In this document: positions 52,926-61,702 of the stretch, in pieces
Position numbering within the stretch: the first letter of the stretch is position 1
How the letters are laid out: every line of letters begins with the position of its first letter
Assembly (NCBI GenBank): GCA_963708325.1
Contig: OY970203.1
Coordinates: 1-64,000 of the forward strand
Length of the DNA: 64,000 nucleotides
Origin: G963708325 sp963708325
GTDB lineage: Bacteria; Actinomycetota; Thermoleophilia; Solirubrobacterales; 70-9
Direction of reading: 5' to 3'
Notes under the pieces: generated by a model
Database searches by the model: none
What the model was told of the DNA's origin: nothing
The model's input: only the letters and a program-made list of their open reading frames with translations
Translations under genes and position numbers: made by a program

Positions 52926-54605
52926 TCAGCCCACCATGTCGCGCGCGGCGGCGCCGGCCGGGATCATCGGGTAGCAGTTCTCCTCCTTGGTCACCTGCAC
53001 GTCGAGCAGGACGGGGCCGTCGTCGGCGAGGGCCTCGGCCATCGCATCGTCCACCTCGTCGCGATGCGTCGCCCGCATCCCCTTCATCCCGAATGCCTCG
53101 GCGAGCTTCACCCAGTCCGGGCTCGGCCCCATCTCGACCGACTTGTAGCGGCCGTCCCAGAACAGCTCCTGCCACTGGCGAACCATGCCCATGTAGCCGT
53201 TGTTCATGAGGAAGACCTTCACCGGGATCTCGTGGTTGACGGCGGTTGCGAACTCCTGGCAGACCATCACCAGGCTGCCGTCGCCGGCGAGGCAGACGAC
53301 CGTGTCGTCGGGGCGCGCCACCTTTGCGCCGATCGCCGCCGGCAGGCCGAAGCCCATCGTCCCCAGGCCGCCCGAGTTGATCCATCGCCGCGGCTGGGAG
53401 AAGTGGTAGTACTGGGCGCACCACATCTGGTGCTGGCCGACGTCGGACGTGATGATCGCGTCACCACCGGTGGCCCGGTACATCGCCTCGATCATGTACT
53501 GCGGCTTGATCTCGCTCTCGTCGCCCGGCTCGTAGCCGAGCGGGTACTGCGCCCTCCACTCCTCGATCCGGTCCCACCACTCGTCGAGGCGGGCGGGGTC
53601 GGCCTGGGCGGCGCGGTACTCCCGGGTCAGCTTCGGCAGCACCTGCTTGGCGTCGCCGACGATCGGGATGTGGGCGGGGACGTTCTTGGAGATCTCGGCC
53701 GGATCGACGTCGATGTGGATGAACTTGGCGCGGGGCGCGAACTCCGAGAGCTTGCCGGTGATGCGGTCGTCGAAGCGGGCCCCGATCGCCACGATCAGGT
53801 CGGCGTTGTCCATCGTGTAGTTCGCCGCGCGGGTGCCGTGCATGCCGAGCATGCCCAGCCACTGCTCGTGCGGCGCCGGGAAGCCGCCGAGGCCCATCAC
53901 CGTGCAGGTCACGGGCAGGCGGTCCGAGAGGCAAAGCTCGCGCAGCTCCTCGGCCGCGTTGGCGTTGATCACGCCTCCACCCGCGTATATCACCGGCCGG
54001 CGCGCGTTGGCCAGCGCCTTCGCTGCCAGCCGGATCTGCTTGATGTTGCCCTCGGTCGAGGGCTTGTAGCCCGGCAGCTCGGGTGAGCCCGTGCTCGGCT
54101 CGTAGTCGATCTCGGCGCGGGAGAGGTCCTGCGGCACGTCCACCAGCACCGGCCCGGGGCGGCCCGTCGAGGCGATGTGGAACGCCTTGTGCACGTACTC
54201 GGGGATCTGGCGCGGGTCGGTGACCATGAAAGAGTGCTTGACGATCGGCATCGTGATCCCGCTGACGTCGGCCTCCTGGAAGCCGTCGGTGCCGATCAGC
54301 TCGGTGCGCACCTGGCCGGTGACGAACACCGTCGGCACCGAGTCCATGATCGCGTCGGCGATCGCCGTGACCAGGTTCGTCGCCCCGGGCCCGGACGTGG
54401 CCAGCGCCACTCCCACCCTGCCCGACGCCTTGGCATAGCCCTCCGCGGCGTGGCCGGCCCCCTGCTCGTGGCGGGCCTGGATGTGGGTGATGTCGGCGTC
54501 GTAGAGAGCGTCGTACGTGGGCAGGTTGGCGCCGCCGGGGATGCCGAAGACGTGCTCGACGCCCTCGGCCTTGAGCGATTCCATCAGTGCGTCGGCGGCT
54601 CTCAC
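52926..54605 (-). CDS. ilvB: acetolactate synthase large subunit
   Basis: 559 aa from GTG 54605, with TACCAT 9 nt upstream. ThDP enzyme: VFGIPGGANLPTYDAL, the catalytic Glu in QARHEQGAGHAAEGYAKASG, FAD region TVFVTGQV, and the ThDP motif GDGSLVMVCQEFATAVNHEIPVKVFLMNNGYMG. First common step of valine/isoleucine (and leucine precursor) synthesis. No leucine/valine-rich leader peptide is seen upstream; the 85-nt gap to the divergent GT39 gene is too short. Confidence 0.97.
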   Translation of the reverse strand: MRAADALMESLKAEGVEHVFGIPGGANLPTYDALYDADITHIQARHEQGAGHAAEGYAKASGRVGVALATSGPGATNLVTAIADAIMDSVPTVFVTGQVRTELIGTDGFQEADVSGITMPIVKHSFMVTDPRQIPEYVHKAFHIASTGRPGPVLVDVPQDLSRAEIDYEPSTGSPELPGYKPSTEGNIKQIRLAAKALANARRPVIYAGGGVINANAAEELRELCLSDRLPVTCTVMGLGGFPAPHEQWLGMLGMHGTRAANYTMDNADLIVAIGARFDDRITGKLSEFAPRAKFIHIDVDPAEISKNVPAHIPIVGDAKQVLPKLTREYRAAQADPARLDEWWDRIEEWRAQYPLGYEPGDESEIKPQYMIEAMYRATGGDAIITSDVGQHQMWCAQYYHFSQPRRWINSGGLGTMGFGLPAAIGAKVARPDDTVVCLAGDGSLVMVCQEFATAVNHEIPVKVFLMNNGYMGMVRQWQELFWDGRYKSVEMGPSPDWVKLAEAFGMKGMRATHRDEVDDAMAEALADDGPVLLDVQVTKEENCYPMIPAGAAARDMVG

Positions 54606-54690
54606 GGGCCGCCGATGGTAGCAGCGGGCCTCAGGCGTCCCAGCAGGGATTTTCTCGGCGCCGCGGCGCCCGAATAAGATCCGCCGCCGA

Positions 54691-56076
54691 ATGCCGGGCA
54701 GAGATTGGCTTCGAGACCGGGTCCGCACCGTTCCGGACCGGCACGGGGGGCGTCGCACGGTCGCCGCGGTGGCGCTGATCATGGTCGCCGGCTTCGGCCT
54801 GCGCGTCTACTACGCCAAGTACGAGATCGACAAGCCGCTGCCCGACTCGGTCGGCTACACCAAGATCGCCGCCAGCCTCTACGAGGACGGCCACTACGGG
54901 CCGCCCGACCTCGAGCGGCGCAACACGTACTCGCCCGGAGCGCCGCTGTTCGCCGCGGCTGTCTATTACGCCACCGGCGGCGTCAAGCCGCTGCTGGTGC
55001 GCCTCCTGATCGCCGCGCTCGGGGCGCTGACGATCGTGCTCGCCTATCTGATCGGACGACGCCTCGCCGGGCCCGCCGCCGGGGTGGTGGCGGCCGTTCC
55101 CGTCGCGATCTACCCGGCGCTGCTGATCTACCACGGGATGCTGATGACCGAGCCGCTGGGAGCGTTCACGCTGGCGGCCGCGGTGCTGTCGTTCATGTGG
55201 GCATCGGACCGCTCGCGGGCGTGGGTGTGGGCCCTCCCGGGCCTGATGCTCGGGCTCACCGCTCTGATCCGCCCCGAGTACGTGCTGCTCGGGCTCGCCT
55301 TCGCCGTGCTGGCGCTCTTCCGCGGCCGCCGCCAGCGCCGCTGGACGCCCGGCCTCGCCGCCGCGGCGGTGCTGCTGGCGGCCTTCGCGCTGCCGATCGT
55401 CCCCTGGACGGTCCGCAATCTCGTCGCGCTCGATCGCTTCGTGCCGATCTCCACCGGCGGCGGCCAGGCCCTTTACATCGGCCAGTACCTGAAGGGATAC
55501 GAGGGCAGCGGTGACAGCACGGTCCACAGCAACGTCCTCGCCGACCTGGAGCGACGCCACCCGGACCTCGAGCGCCGGACGCGCGCCGCCTTCCCCCGCT
55601 TCCCGAAGGAGCGTCAGATCATCCTCGGCCAGGCGCTCGAGGTGATCTCCAAGCAGCGCTACCCGGACCTGCCGTCGGACTCGGGGCTGCAGAGGCTGGG
55701 GCGCACGGAGCTGGTCGACAACGTCACCGACCGGCCGCTGGAGTGGACCGGGGTGACGCTCAGAAAGGTCTGGGGGATGTGGAAGCAGGGGTTCAGCTCG
55801 GGCAAGCACCCGACGATGAGCCGGCCCTGGTGGATCGTCTTTCACGCAGCCTTCGTGCTTCTCGGCCTCGGCGGGCTCGTCCTTGTCGCGCTGCGCCGCC
55901 GCTGGGAGGCGTGGGCCCTGGGCATCCCGATCGTCGGCATCACGGCGGTGGGAGCGATCTTTCTGTCCTCGCCGCGCCGGGTGATGGTGCTAATCCCGCT
56001 GCTCGGAGCGCTGGCGGGGGTGGCCGCGGTCTCCGCCTGGCGCGCCTGGCGCCCGGCCGGTGTCAGCGGCGCCTGA
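54691..56076 (+). CDS. GT39-type membrane glycosyltransferase, paralog 1
   Basis: 461 aa. GT-C fold enzyme using lipid-linked sugar donors: first transmembrane helix (about 24-42), then an outside loop with the likely catalytic Asp in PDSVGYTKIAASLYEDG, the motif YSPGAPLFAAAVYYATGG, about nine further helices, ALIRPEYV and the signature PWTVRNLVALDRFVPISTGGGQALYIG. TAAGAT lies 10 nt before the ATG. It is the most divergent of the set in the outer loop after the signature. Acceptor (protein, lipid or glycan) unknown. Confidence 0.85.
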   Translation: MPGRDWLRDRVRTVPDRHGGRRTVAAVALIMVAGFGLRVYYAKYEIDKPLPDSVGYTKIAASLYEDGHYGPPDLERRNTYSPGAPLFAAAVYYATGGVKPLLVRLLIAALGALTIVLAYLIGRRLAGPAAGVVAAVPVAIYPALLIYHGMLMTEPLGAFTLAAAVLSFMWASDRSRAWVWALPGLMLGLTALIRPEYVLLGLAFAVLALFRGRRQRRWTPGLAAAAVLLAAFALPIVPWTVRNLVALDRFVPISTGGGQALYIGQYLKGYEGSGDSTVHSNVLADLERRHPDLERRTRAAFPRFPKERQIILGQALEVISKQRYPDLPSDSGLQRLGRTELVDNVTDRPLEWTGVTLRKVWGMWKQGFSSGKHPTMSRPWWIVFHAAFVLLGLGGLVLVALRRRWEAWALGIPIVGITAVGAIFLSSPRRVMVLIPLLGALAGVAAVSAWRAWRPAGVSGA

Positions 56077-57406
56077 GGGTCCCGCGGCGCGGGACGGACG
56101 CGCGCGGCCGCGGCGGCCGCACCGGACCGTGGTGGCGCTCGCCGTCATCGCCGCGGTCGCGGTCGGTCTGCGCGGCTGGACCGCGGTCGCCGGGGTCGAC
56201 GCCCCGCCTCCGGACGCCGAGCGCTACGCCCAGATCTCGCGCTTTCTCTACGAGCGTGGCCGCTTCCCCGGCGTCGGCGAGCTGCCGCCGCATCCGGGCC
56301 CCTCCGCGCACCTGAAGCCGAGCGACTACGCTCCGGGGCCGTCGCTTGTCTTCGCCGGCGTCTACTACGCGACCGGCGGCGTGCACCCGACGGCGGCGAG
56401 GCTGCTCGCGACGCTGCTCGGCGCGGCCACCGCGCTGGTCGCCTACGCGCTCGGGCGCCGCCTCGGCGGCACCGCGGCCGGCCTGACGGCCGCCGCCGTG
56501 GTCGCCGTGGACCCGGTGCTCGTCGCCTACGGCGGCCTGGAGATGACCGAGCCCTTCGCCGCCCTGACCCTGAGCGCCGCCGCCCTGTGCTTCCTGCGGG
56601 CGCGCGACCGCGACGACATCTGGATGTGGCTGGCCACCGGCGCCCTGCTCGGGGCGACGACGCTGTTTCGGCCCGAATACCTGCTGGTCGGCCTCGCCCT
56701 GGCGGTCCTGGCCGGGTTCGTCGCCGGCCGCGGCGCGGGCACCCGCCGCGGTCTCGCCGCGAGCGCGGTCTGCGCCTGCGGGCTGGCCGCCGTCGTGGCC
56801 CCCTGGACGCTTCGCAACCTGGTCGTCCTCGACCGCTTCGTCCCGGTCACCACCGGCGGCGGCAAGTCGCTGTTCATCGGCACCTATCTGCCGGGCGACG
56901 GCGGTGGCGCCGGCACCAAGCGCCAGCTGGCCGACCGCTACGGCCGGGCCGGCCGGCGGCCCGACTTCGCCGCCCTGCTCGATCGCGTCGCCGCGCGCTA
57001 CCCCGGTCGCTCCCGCGACGCCGCCCTGACGAGCGCCGGCCTTCACAACCTGCGCCGCTATGCGAGCGACGATCCGCTCGGCTACGCGGCGATGTTCGCC
57101 CGCAAGGCCTGGATCGTGTGGAGGACGGGTGCCTCTCCCGGCGGCCCCGGATTCATGCGCGCGCCGCCGTTCGTGGTCCTGCACCTGGCGCTCGTCGCGC
57201 TCGCCCTCGACGGGCTCGTCCTGCTCGCCCGGCGGCGTCGCCTCGAGGCCGTGCTGCTGGGCATCGTGGTCGCGCTCGCCACCCTGATCGGGGTACTGCT
57301 GATCGCCAGCCCGCGGCGGACACTGGTGCCGCTGCCGCTGCTCGCCGCGCTCGCCGGGACGGCGGTGACGGCGCTCGTCGCCGCGGTGCGGAGCGGCAAG
57401 CCCTAG
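56060..57406 (+). CDS. GT39-type membrane glycosyltransferase, paralog 2
   Basis: 448 aa from GTG 56060, overlapping paralog 1 by 17 nt. Loop motif PDAERYAQISRFLYERG, YAPGPSLVFAGVYYATGG, the outward EMTEPFAALTLSAAALCF helix, FRPEYLL, and PWTLRNLVVLDRFVPVTTGGGKSLFIGTYLPGDGG. An N-terminal basic tail (ARPRRPHR) precedes the first helix. Shares the common tail ARRRRLEAVLLG and SPRRTLV. Followed by the convergent sulfoquinovose synthase gene, whose end touches it. Confidence 0.85.
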   Translation: MSAAPEGPAARDGRARPRRPHRTVVALAVIAAVAVGLRGWTAVAGVDAPPPDAERYAQISRFLYERGRFPGVGELPPHPGPSAHLKPSDYAPGPSLVFAGVYYATGGVHPTAARLLATLLGAATALVAYALGRRLGGTAAGLTAAAVVAVDPVLVAYGGLEMTEPFAALTLSAAALCFLRARDRDDIWMWLATGALLGATTLFRPEYLLVGLALAVLAGFVAGRGAGTRRGLAASAVCACGLAAVVAPWTLRNLVVLDRFVPVTTGGGKSLFIGTYLPGDGGGAGTKRQLADRYGRAGRRPDFAALLDRVAARYPGRSRDAALTSAGLHNLRRYASDDPLGYAAMFARKAWIVWRTGASPGGPGFMRAPPFVVLHLALVALALDGLVLLARRRRLEAVLLGIVVALATLIGVLLIASPRRTLVPLPLLAALAGTAVTALVAAVRSGKP

Positions 57407-58633
57407 CTAGACGGAGGCGAAGTCGCCGGTGCCGGCCTGCTCGGGCTCGGCCTCGTCGTCGGAGACGCGGTGGCCCTTGCCGGCCGCCCAGGTGATGCTG
57501 GGGTTGATCACCCGCGCGATCGCGCGGTCCTTGTGGCGCTCGATCGTGTGGAGCATCGACTCGACCAGCTCCTCGCCGAGGTAGGTGGGCTCGAGGCCGA
57601 GGTCGAGAAGGTGCGTGTTGACCGCGTTGTAGTAGTGCTCTTCCTTCTCGATCCGCGGGTTCGGGTAGTGGCGGATCTCGACGTCGTAGCCGAGCTCGCC
57701 CCCGGCCTTGCGGACGAGCTGGGCGAGCTCCTCGACGGAGAACTGCTCGGTGAACTGGTTGAACACGCGCATCTCGCCGCGCTCCGCCGGGTTGTTGACC
57801 GCAAGCTCCACGCAGTTCAGCGTGTCGCGGATGTTGAGCGTGCCGCGCGTCTGGCCGCCCTTGCCGTAGACGGTCAGCGGGTGGCCGATCACGGCCTGCA
57901 CGCAGAAGCGGTTGAGCGCGGTTCCGAAGACCTCGTCGTAGTCGAAGCGGGTGCAGAGGCGCTCGTCGAGCGCGGTCTCGTCCGTCTCGATCCCGTAGAC
58001 GAAGCCCTGGTTGAGGTCGGTGGCGCGAATGCCCCAGACGCGGCAGGCGAAGTGGATGTTGTGCGAGTCGTGCACCTTCGACAGGTGGTAGAAGGAGTGC
58101 GGCAGCTTGGGGAACGGCAGCAGGTCCTTGCGGCCCTTGTGCTCGATCTCGAGGTAGCCCTCCTCGATGTCGATGTTCGGCGTCCCGTACTCGCCCATCG
58201 TGCCGAGCTTGACCAGGTGGCAGTCGGGCACGTGCTCGTGGATCGAGAACAGCAGGTTGAGGTTGCCGACGACGTTCGTGAACTGCGTCTCCACGGCGTG
58301 GCGGCGGGAGATCATCGAGTAGGGCGCCGAGGCCTGCTCGCCGTAGTGGACGACGGCCTCCGGCTGCACCTCGCGAATCACGTTGTCGAGGAACTCGCCG
58401 TCCTCGACGCCGCCCACGAACGCCTCGATCGGCTGCTTGCCGGAGAGCTCGGCCCAGGCGTCGAGCCGCTCCCGCAGCGGACGGATCGGGGTGAGCGAGT
58501 CCGATGACAGCTCGTGATGCCAGCGGCGACGGGCGAAGTTGTCGACGACCGATACCTCGTGGCCGCGTGCGGAGAACCGCATCGCGGTCGGCCATCCCAG
58601 GTAACCGTCGCCACCCAGGATCAGGATGCGCAT
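57407..58633 (-). CDS. sqdB: UDP-sulfoquinovose synthase (SQD1/SqdB)
   Basis: 408 aa from ATG 58633, with TACCCT 9 nt upstream. Extended SDR with NAD site GGDGYLG (7-13). The catalytic residues of Arabidopsis SQD1, Thr145, Tyr182 and Lys186, are present at the same numbers in KLGTMGEYGTPNIDIEEGY and SFYHLSKVHDSHNI. The enzyme adds sulfite to UDP-glucose to make UDP-sulfoquinovose, the head group donor for sulfolipid or sulfonated glycans. It lies antisense between GT39 genes 2 and 3, so its sugar may feed this glycan locus. A short acidic tail (DDEAEPEQAGTGDF) ends the protein. Confidence 0.93.
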   Translation of the reverse strand: MRILILGGDGYLGWPTAMRFSARGHEVSVVDNFARRRWHHELSSDSLTPIRPLRERLDAWAELSGKQPIEAFVGGVEDGEFLDNVIREVQPEAVVHYGEQASAPYSMISRRHAVETQFTNVVGNLNLLFSIHEHVPDCHLVKLGTMGEYGTPNIDIEEGYLEIEHKGRKDLLPFPKLPHSFYHLSKVHDSHNIHFACRVWGIRATDLNQGFVYGIETDETALDERLCTRFDYDEVFGTALNRFCVQAVIGHPLTVYGKGGQTRGTLNIRDTLNCVELAVNNPAERGEMRVFNQFTEQFSVEELAQLVRKAGGELGYDVEIRHYPNPRIEKEEHYYNAVNTHLLDLGLEPTYLGEELVESMLHTIERHKDRAIARVINPSITWAAGKGHRVSDDEAEPEQAGTGDFASV

Positions 58634-58719
58634 GACCGCGGCAGGGTAGCGAACGGGGCGGGCGGGTAGCGCCGCCGGCCACGCGTCCGGCTCGCGGCTG
58701 GTGTCTAAGATTCCGCCGC

Positions 58720-60267
58720 GTGACTCCCGGCGCCCTCGCCGCCCCCCTGGTGCGGCGCGCACGCACGCTGCCCTCCAGACACGGCGGACCGGTCGTGCTG
58801 TCGCTGCTGTGCGTCGTGATCGCGATCGGCTTCGGCCTTCGGGTGGACTTCGCCAAGTACCACATCGACCGCCCCACGCCCGACTCGCTCGGCTACGGCC
58901 GCATCGCCGAGAGCCTGTACGAGAAGCAGCGCTTCGGCCAGCGCGGAGACTTCGGCGGCGAGGAGGTGCAGGAGCCGACCAACTACTCGCCGGGCCTGCC
59001 GCTGTTCGTGGCGGCCGTCTACTACGCGACCGGCGGGGTCAACCCGCTCGCCGGCCGGATGGCGATCGTGCTCGTGGCCACGCTGGCGATCCTCTTCGCC
59101 TACCTGATCGGCAGACGCCTCGCCGGGCCGATCGCCGGCCTGATCGCCGCCGTCCCCGTGGCGATCTACCCGGCGCTTCTCGAGTACCAGGGGATGTTCA
59201 TGAGCGAGTGCCTGGCGGTGGGGGCCCTCTCCGGCGCCGTGCTCGCCTTCCTCTGGACCGGTGACCGCATCCGTGCGGGCGCGACGCTGTGGTGGTGGGC
59301 GCTGCCCGGCGCCCTGTTCGGCGCCACGGCGCTGATCCGCCCCGAGTACCTGCTGTTCGGCGCGGTCTTCGCCGTGCTGGCGGCGGTGCGCGCCTGGCGC
59401 GACCGCGGCGGCTGGCGCCCCGGCGTGCGCGCCGGCCTGATCGTGGCCGTCGCCTTCTGCCTGTTCGTCGTGCCCTGGACGGTGCGCAACTTCGTCGTCC
59501 TGCACCGCTTCGTACCGCTCTCCACCGGCGGCGGCAAGGCGCTGTTCATCGGCACCTACCTGCCCGCCGACGGCGTCAACGACCGCACCAAGTTCGAGCT
59601 TCTGGCGCGGCGCACGAACCTGCGGCGCAGCATCCTGCGGGCTTATCCGCGCTACCGGCCCAGCCAGATCGACGACCGCATGTACTTCTCGCAGCGGAAC
59701 CTCCCGGTGGACGGCGTCGACCCGCACATCCTCTTCTCCCAGCGCCTGGTGACCGGCGAGTACATCTACCTCGACCAGATCCTCAAGCAGGTCGCCGCCC
59801 GGCGCTACCCGGGGGTCCCGACCGACGAGGCGCTGGCGCGAATGGGCAAGAACAACCTCTCCCATTACCCAACCTCGCAGCCGCTCGACTTCGGGGCGAT
59901 GCTGCTCTACAAGGGCTGGCGGATGTGGCGCAACGGGCCGCGCAACACGATGCTCGAGCCCAGATGGGTGGCGATGCACGGGGCGATGGCAGCGCTCGGC
60001 CTGATCGGCCTCGTGATGCTCGCCTGGCGCCGCCGCTGGGAGGCGCTGGTGCTGGGATCGCTCACCGTCGGGGTGACCGCGATGGGGATGCTGCTGCTCC
60101 CGTCCGAGCGACGCGTCCTGGTCCTCGTCCCGCTGGTCGCCGCCCTGGCCGGGGCCGGCGCCGTGATGCTGTGGGCGCGCGGCCGCGACCTCGTCGCGGC
60201 CTGGCGGCGCGCGCCGCGACTGCCCGGCGGTGGCAGACCGCGGTCCGCGGCGGCCGGTGGAGGCTGA
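58720..60267 (+). CDS. GT39-type membrane glycosyltransferase, paralog 3
   Basis: 515 aa, the longest of the array, from GTG 58720, 8 nt after TAAGAT. N-terminus RRARTLPSRHGGPVVLSLLC precedes the first helix. Loop motif PDSLGYGRIAESLYEKQ, NYSPGLPLFVAAVYYATGG, TAYLIGRRLAGP-type helix, LIRPEYLL, PWTVRNFVVLHRFVPLSTGGGKALFIGTYLP. After it a large outer domain (about 290-400) with RYPGVPTDEALARMG. The tail (RRAPRLPGGGRPRS) is cytosolic. Confidence 0.85.
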   Translation: MTPGALAAPLVRRARTLPSRHGGPVVLSLLCVVIAIGFGLRVDFAKYHIDRPTPDSLGYGRIAESLYEKQRFGQRGDFGGEEVQEPTNYSPGLPLFVAAVYYATGGVNPLAGRMAIVLVATLAILFAYLIGRRLAGPIAGLIAAVPVAIYPALLEYQGMFMSECLAVGALSGAVLAFLWTGDRIRAGATLWWWALPGALFGATALIRPEYLLFGAVFAVLAAVRAWRDRGGWRPGVRAGLIVAVAFCLFVVPWTVRNFVVLHRFVPLSTGGGKALFIGTYLPADGVNDRTKFELLARRTNLRRSILRAYPRYRPSQIDDRMYFSQRNLPVDGVDPHILFSQRLVTGEYIYLDQILKQVAARRYPGVPTDEALARMGKNNLSHYPTSQPLDFGAMLLYKGWRMWRNGPRNTMLEPRWVAMHGAMAALGLIGLVMLAWRRRWEALVLGSLTVGVTAMGMLLLPSERRVLVLVPLVAALAGAGAVMLWARGRDLVAAWRRAPRLPGGGRPRSAAAGGG

Positions 60268-61702
60268 GGCCGCGGGCGGGGCCCGCCCCGCCCGCCTCGA
60301 CTCCCTGCGCGAGCGGGCGCTGACGCTGCCTCGGCGCCACGGCGGCCCCGTCGTCGTGCTGCTGCTGGCCGTGGTGCTCGGCATCGGCCTCGGGGCGCGC
60401 CTGTACAACTCGATCGACCACGCGCCCCTGACGCCCGACGCGAAGGGCTACGCGCTGATCGCCAAGAGCCTTTACGAGGACCAGAAGTTCGGCTCGCCCG
60501 GGGACCTCAAGTACAACGAGGTCCAGGAGCCCAACAACTACTCCCCGGGCGCGCCGCTCTTCTTCGCCGCGATCTACTACCTCACCCTCGGCGTGCATCC
60601 GCTGATCGGCCGGATCGTCGTCGCCCTGCTGGGCACGCTGGCGGTGCTGTTCGCCTACCTGATCGGCAGACGGCTCGCCGGTCCGGTGGCGGGGCTGATC
60701 GCCGCCGTGCCGGTGGCGATCTACCCGGCGCTGCTGATCTACAACGGCATGCTGATGAGCGAGCCGCTGGCCGCGTTCACGCTCTCGGCCGCGGTGCTGG
60801 CGACGCTGCGCGCCGACGACCGCCGCGGCGAGCCGCGGGCCTGGATCCTGCCCGGCGTCCTGTTCGGGGTGACCGCCCTGATCCGGCCCGAGTACCTGGT
60901 GTTCGGCGGAGTATTCGCCCTGATCGCCCTCTTCCGGGTGCGGCGCGACGCCGGCTGGCGCCCCGGTTTCGCGGCCGCGGCCCTGCTGGTCGTCGCCTTC
61001 TGCGCCCCGATTGTGCCCTGGACGATCCGCAACGCGTTCGCGCTGCACCGCTTCGTGCCGATCTCGACCGGCGGCGGCAAGGCGCTCTACATCGGCACCT
61101 ACCTGCCGGGCGGCGGGATCAACGCCCAGGTGAAGGTGGTGATCCTCAAGCAGCCCGTGGTGGAGCGCTACGTCGCCACCCATCACGTCGAGGTCGTCGG
61201 CAGCCGCGGGCGCAAGAAGGTCTTCCTCGACGAGGTGCTGCGCTTCCTCGCGGCCCGCCGCTACCCCGGCGTGCCGACCGACGAGGCCCTGGCGCGGATG
61301 GGCCGCCACAACCTGCGCGCCTACCTGAGCGGCCACCCCGGCGACACCCTGCACATGTTCGCCAAGAAGGCCTGGTACATGTGGCGAAAGGGCCCGCTCA
61401 GACAGATGCGCTCCGACGGCTGGATCCTGTTCCAGCGCACGCTGGTCGTGCTCGGCGCCCTCGGCCTCGTGGTCCTCGCCGCCCGCCGCCGCTGGGAGGC
61501 GCTGGTCGTCGGCGCACCGATAGTCGGCGTCACCCTGATCGCGATGGTGCTGCTCTCGCACCCGCGGCGCTCGCTGGTGCTCGTCCCGCTGGTCGCCGCG
61601 CTCGGAGGCGCAGCGGTGGTCTGGGCCGTGCAGCTCGTACGCGAGCTGATCGGACGGCGGGAGATCGCGGTCGCGCGCACGGGATGGAAGCCGGCGGACT
61701 GA
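60257..61702 (+). CDS. GT39-type membrane glycosyltransferase, paralog 4
   Basis: 481 aa from GTG 60257, overlapping paralog 3 by 11 nt; GTG 60230 is another possible start. It is very close to paralog 3: SLRERALTLPRRHGGPVVVLLLAVV, PDAKGYALIAKSLYEDQ, NYSPGAPLFFAAIYYL, LIRPEYLVFG, RFVPISTGGGKALYIGTYLPGGG and RYPGVPTDEALARMGRHNL. Stretches such as GTGGCGATCTACCCGGCGCT are identical in DNA with paralogs 1 and 3, indicating recent duplication or gene conversion. Confidence 0.85.
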   Translation: MEAEAAGGARPARLDSLRERALTLPRRHGGPVVVLLLAVVLGIGLGARLYNSIDHAPLTPDAKGYALIAKSLYEDQKFGSPGDLKYNEVQEPNNYSPGAPLFFAAIYYLTLGVHPLIGRIVVALLGTLAVLFAYLIGRRLAGPVAGLIAAVPVAIYPALLIYNGMLMSEPLAAFTLSAAVLATLRADDRRGEPRAWILPGVLFGVTALIRPEYLVFGGVFALIALFRVRRDAGWRPGFAAAALLVVAFCAPIVPWTIRNAFALHRFVPISTGGGKALYIGTYLPGGGINAQVKVVILKQPVVERYVATHHVEVVGSRGRKKVFLDEVLRFLAARRYPGVPTDEALARMGRHNLRAYLSGHPGDTLHMFAKKAWYMWRKGPLRQMRSDGWILFQRTLVVLGALGLVVLAARRRWEALVVGAPIVGVTLIAMVLLSHPRRSLVLVPLVAALGGAAVVWAVQLVRELIGRREIAVARTGWKPAD

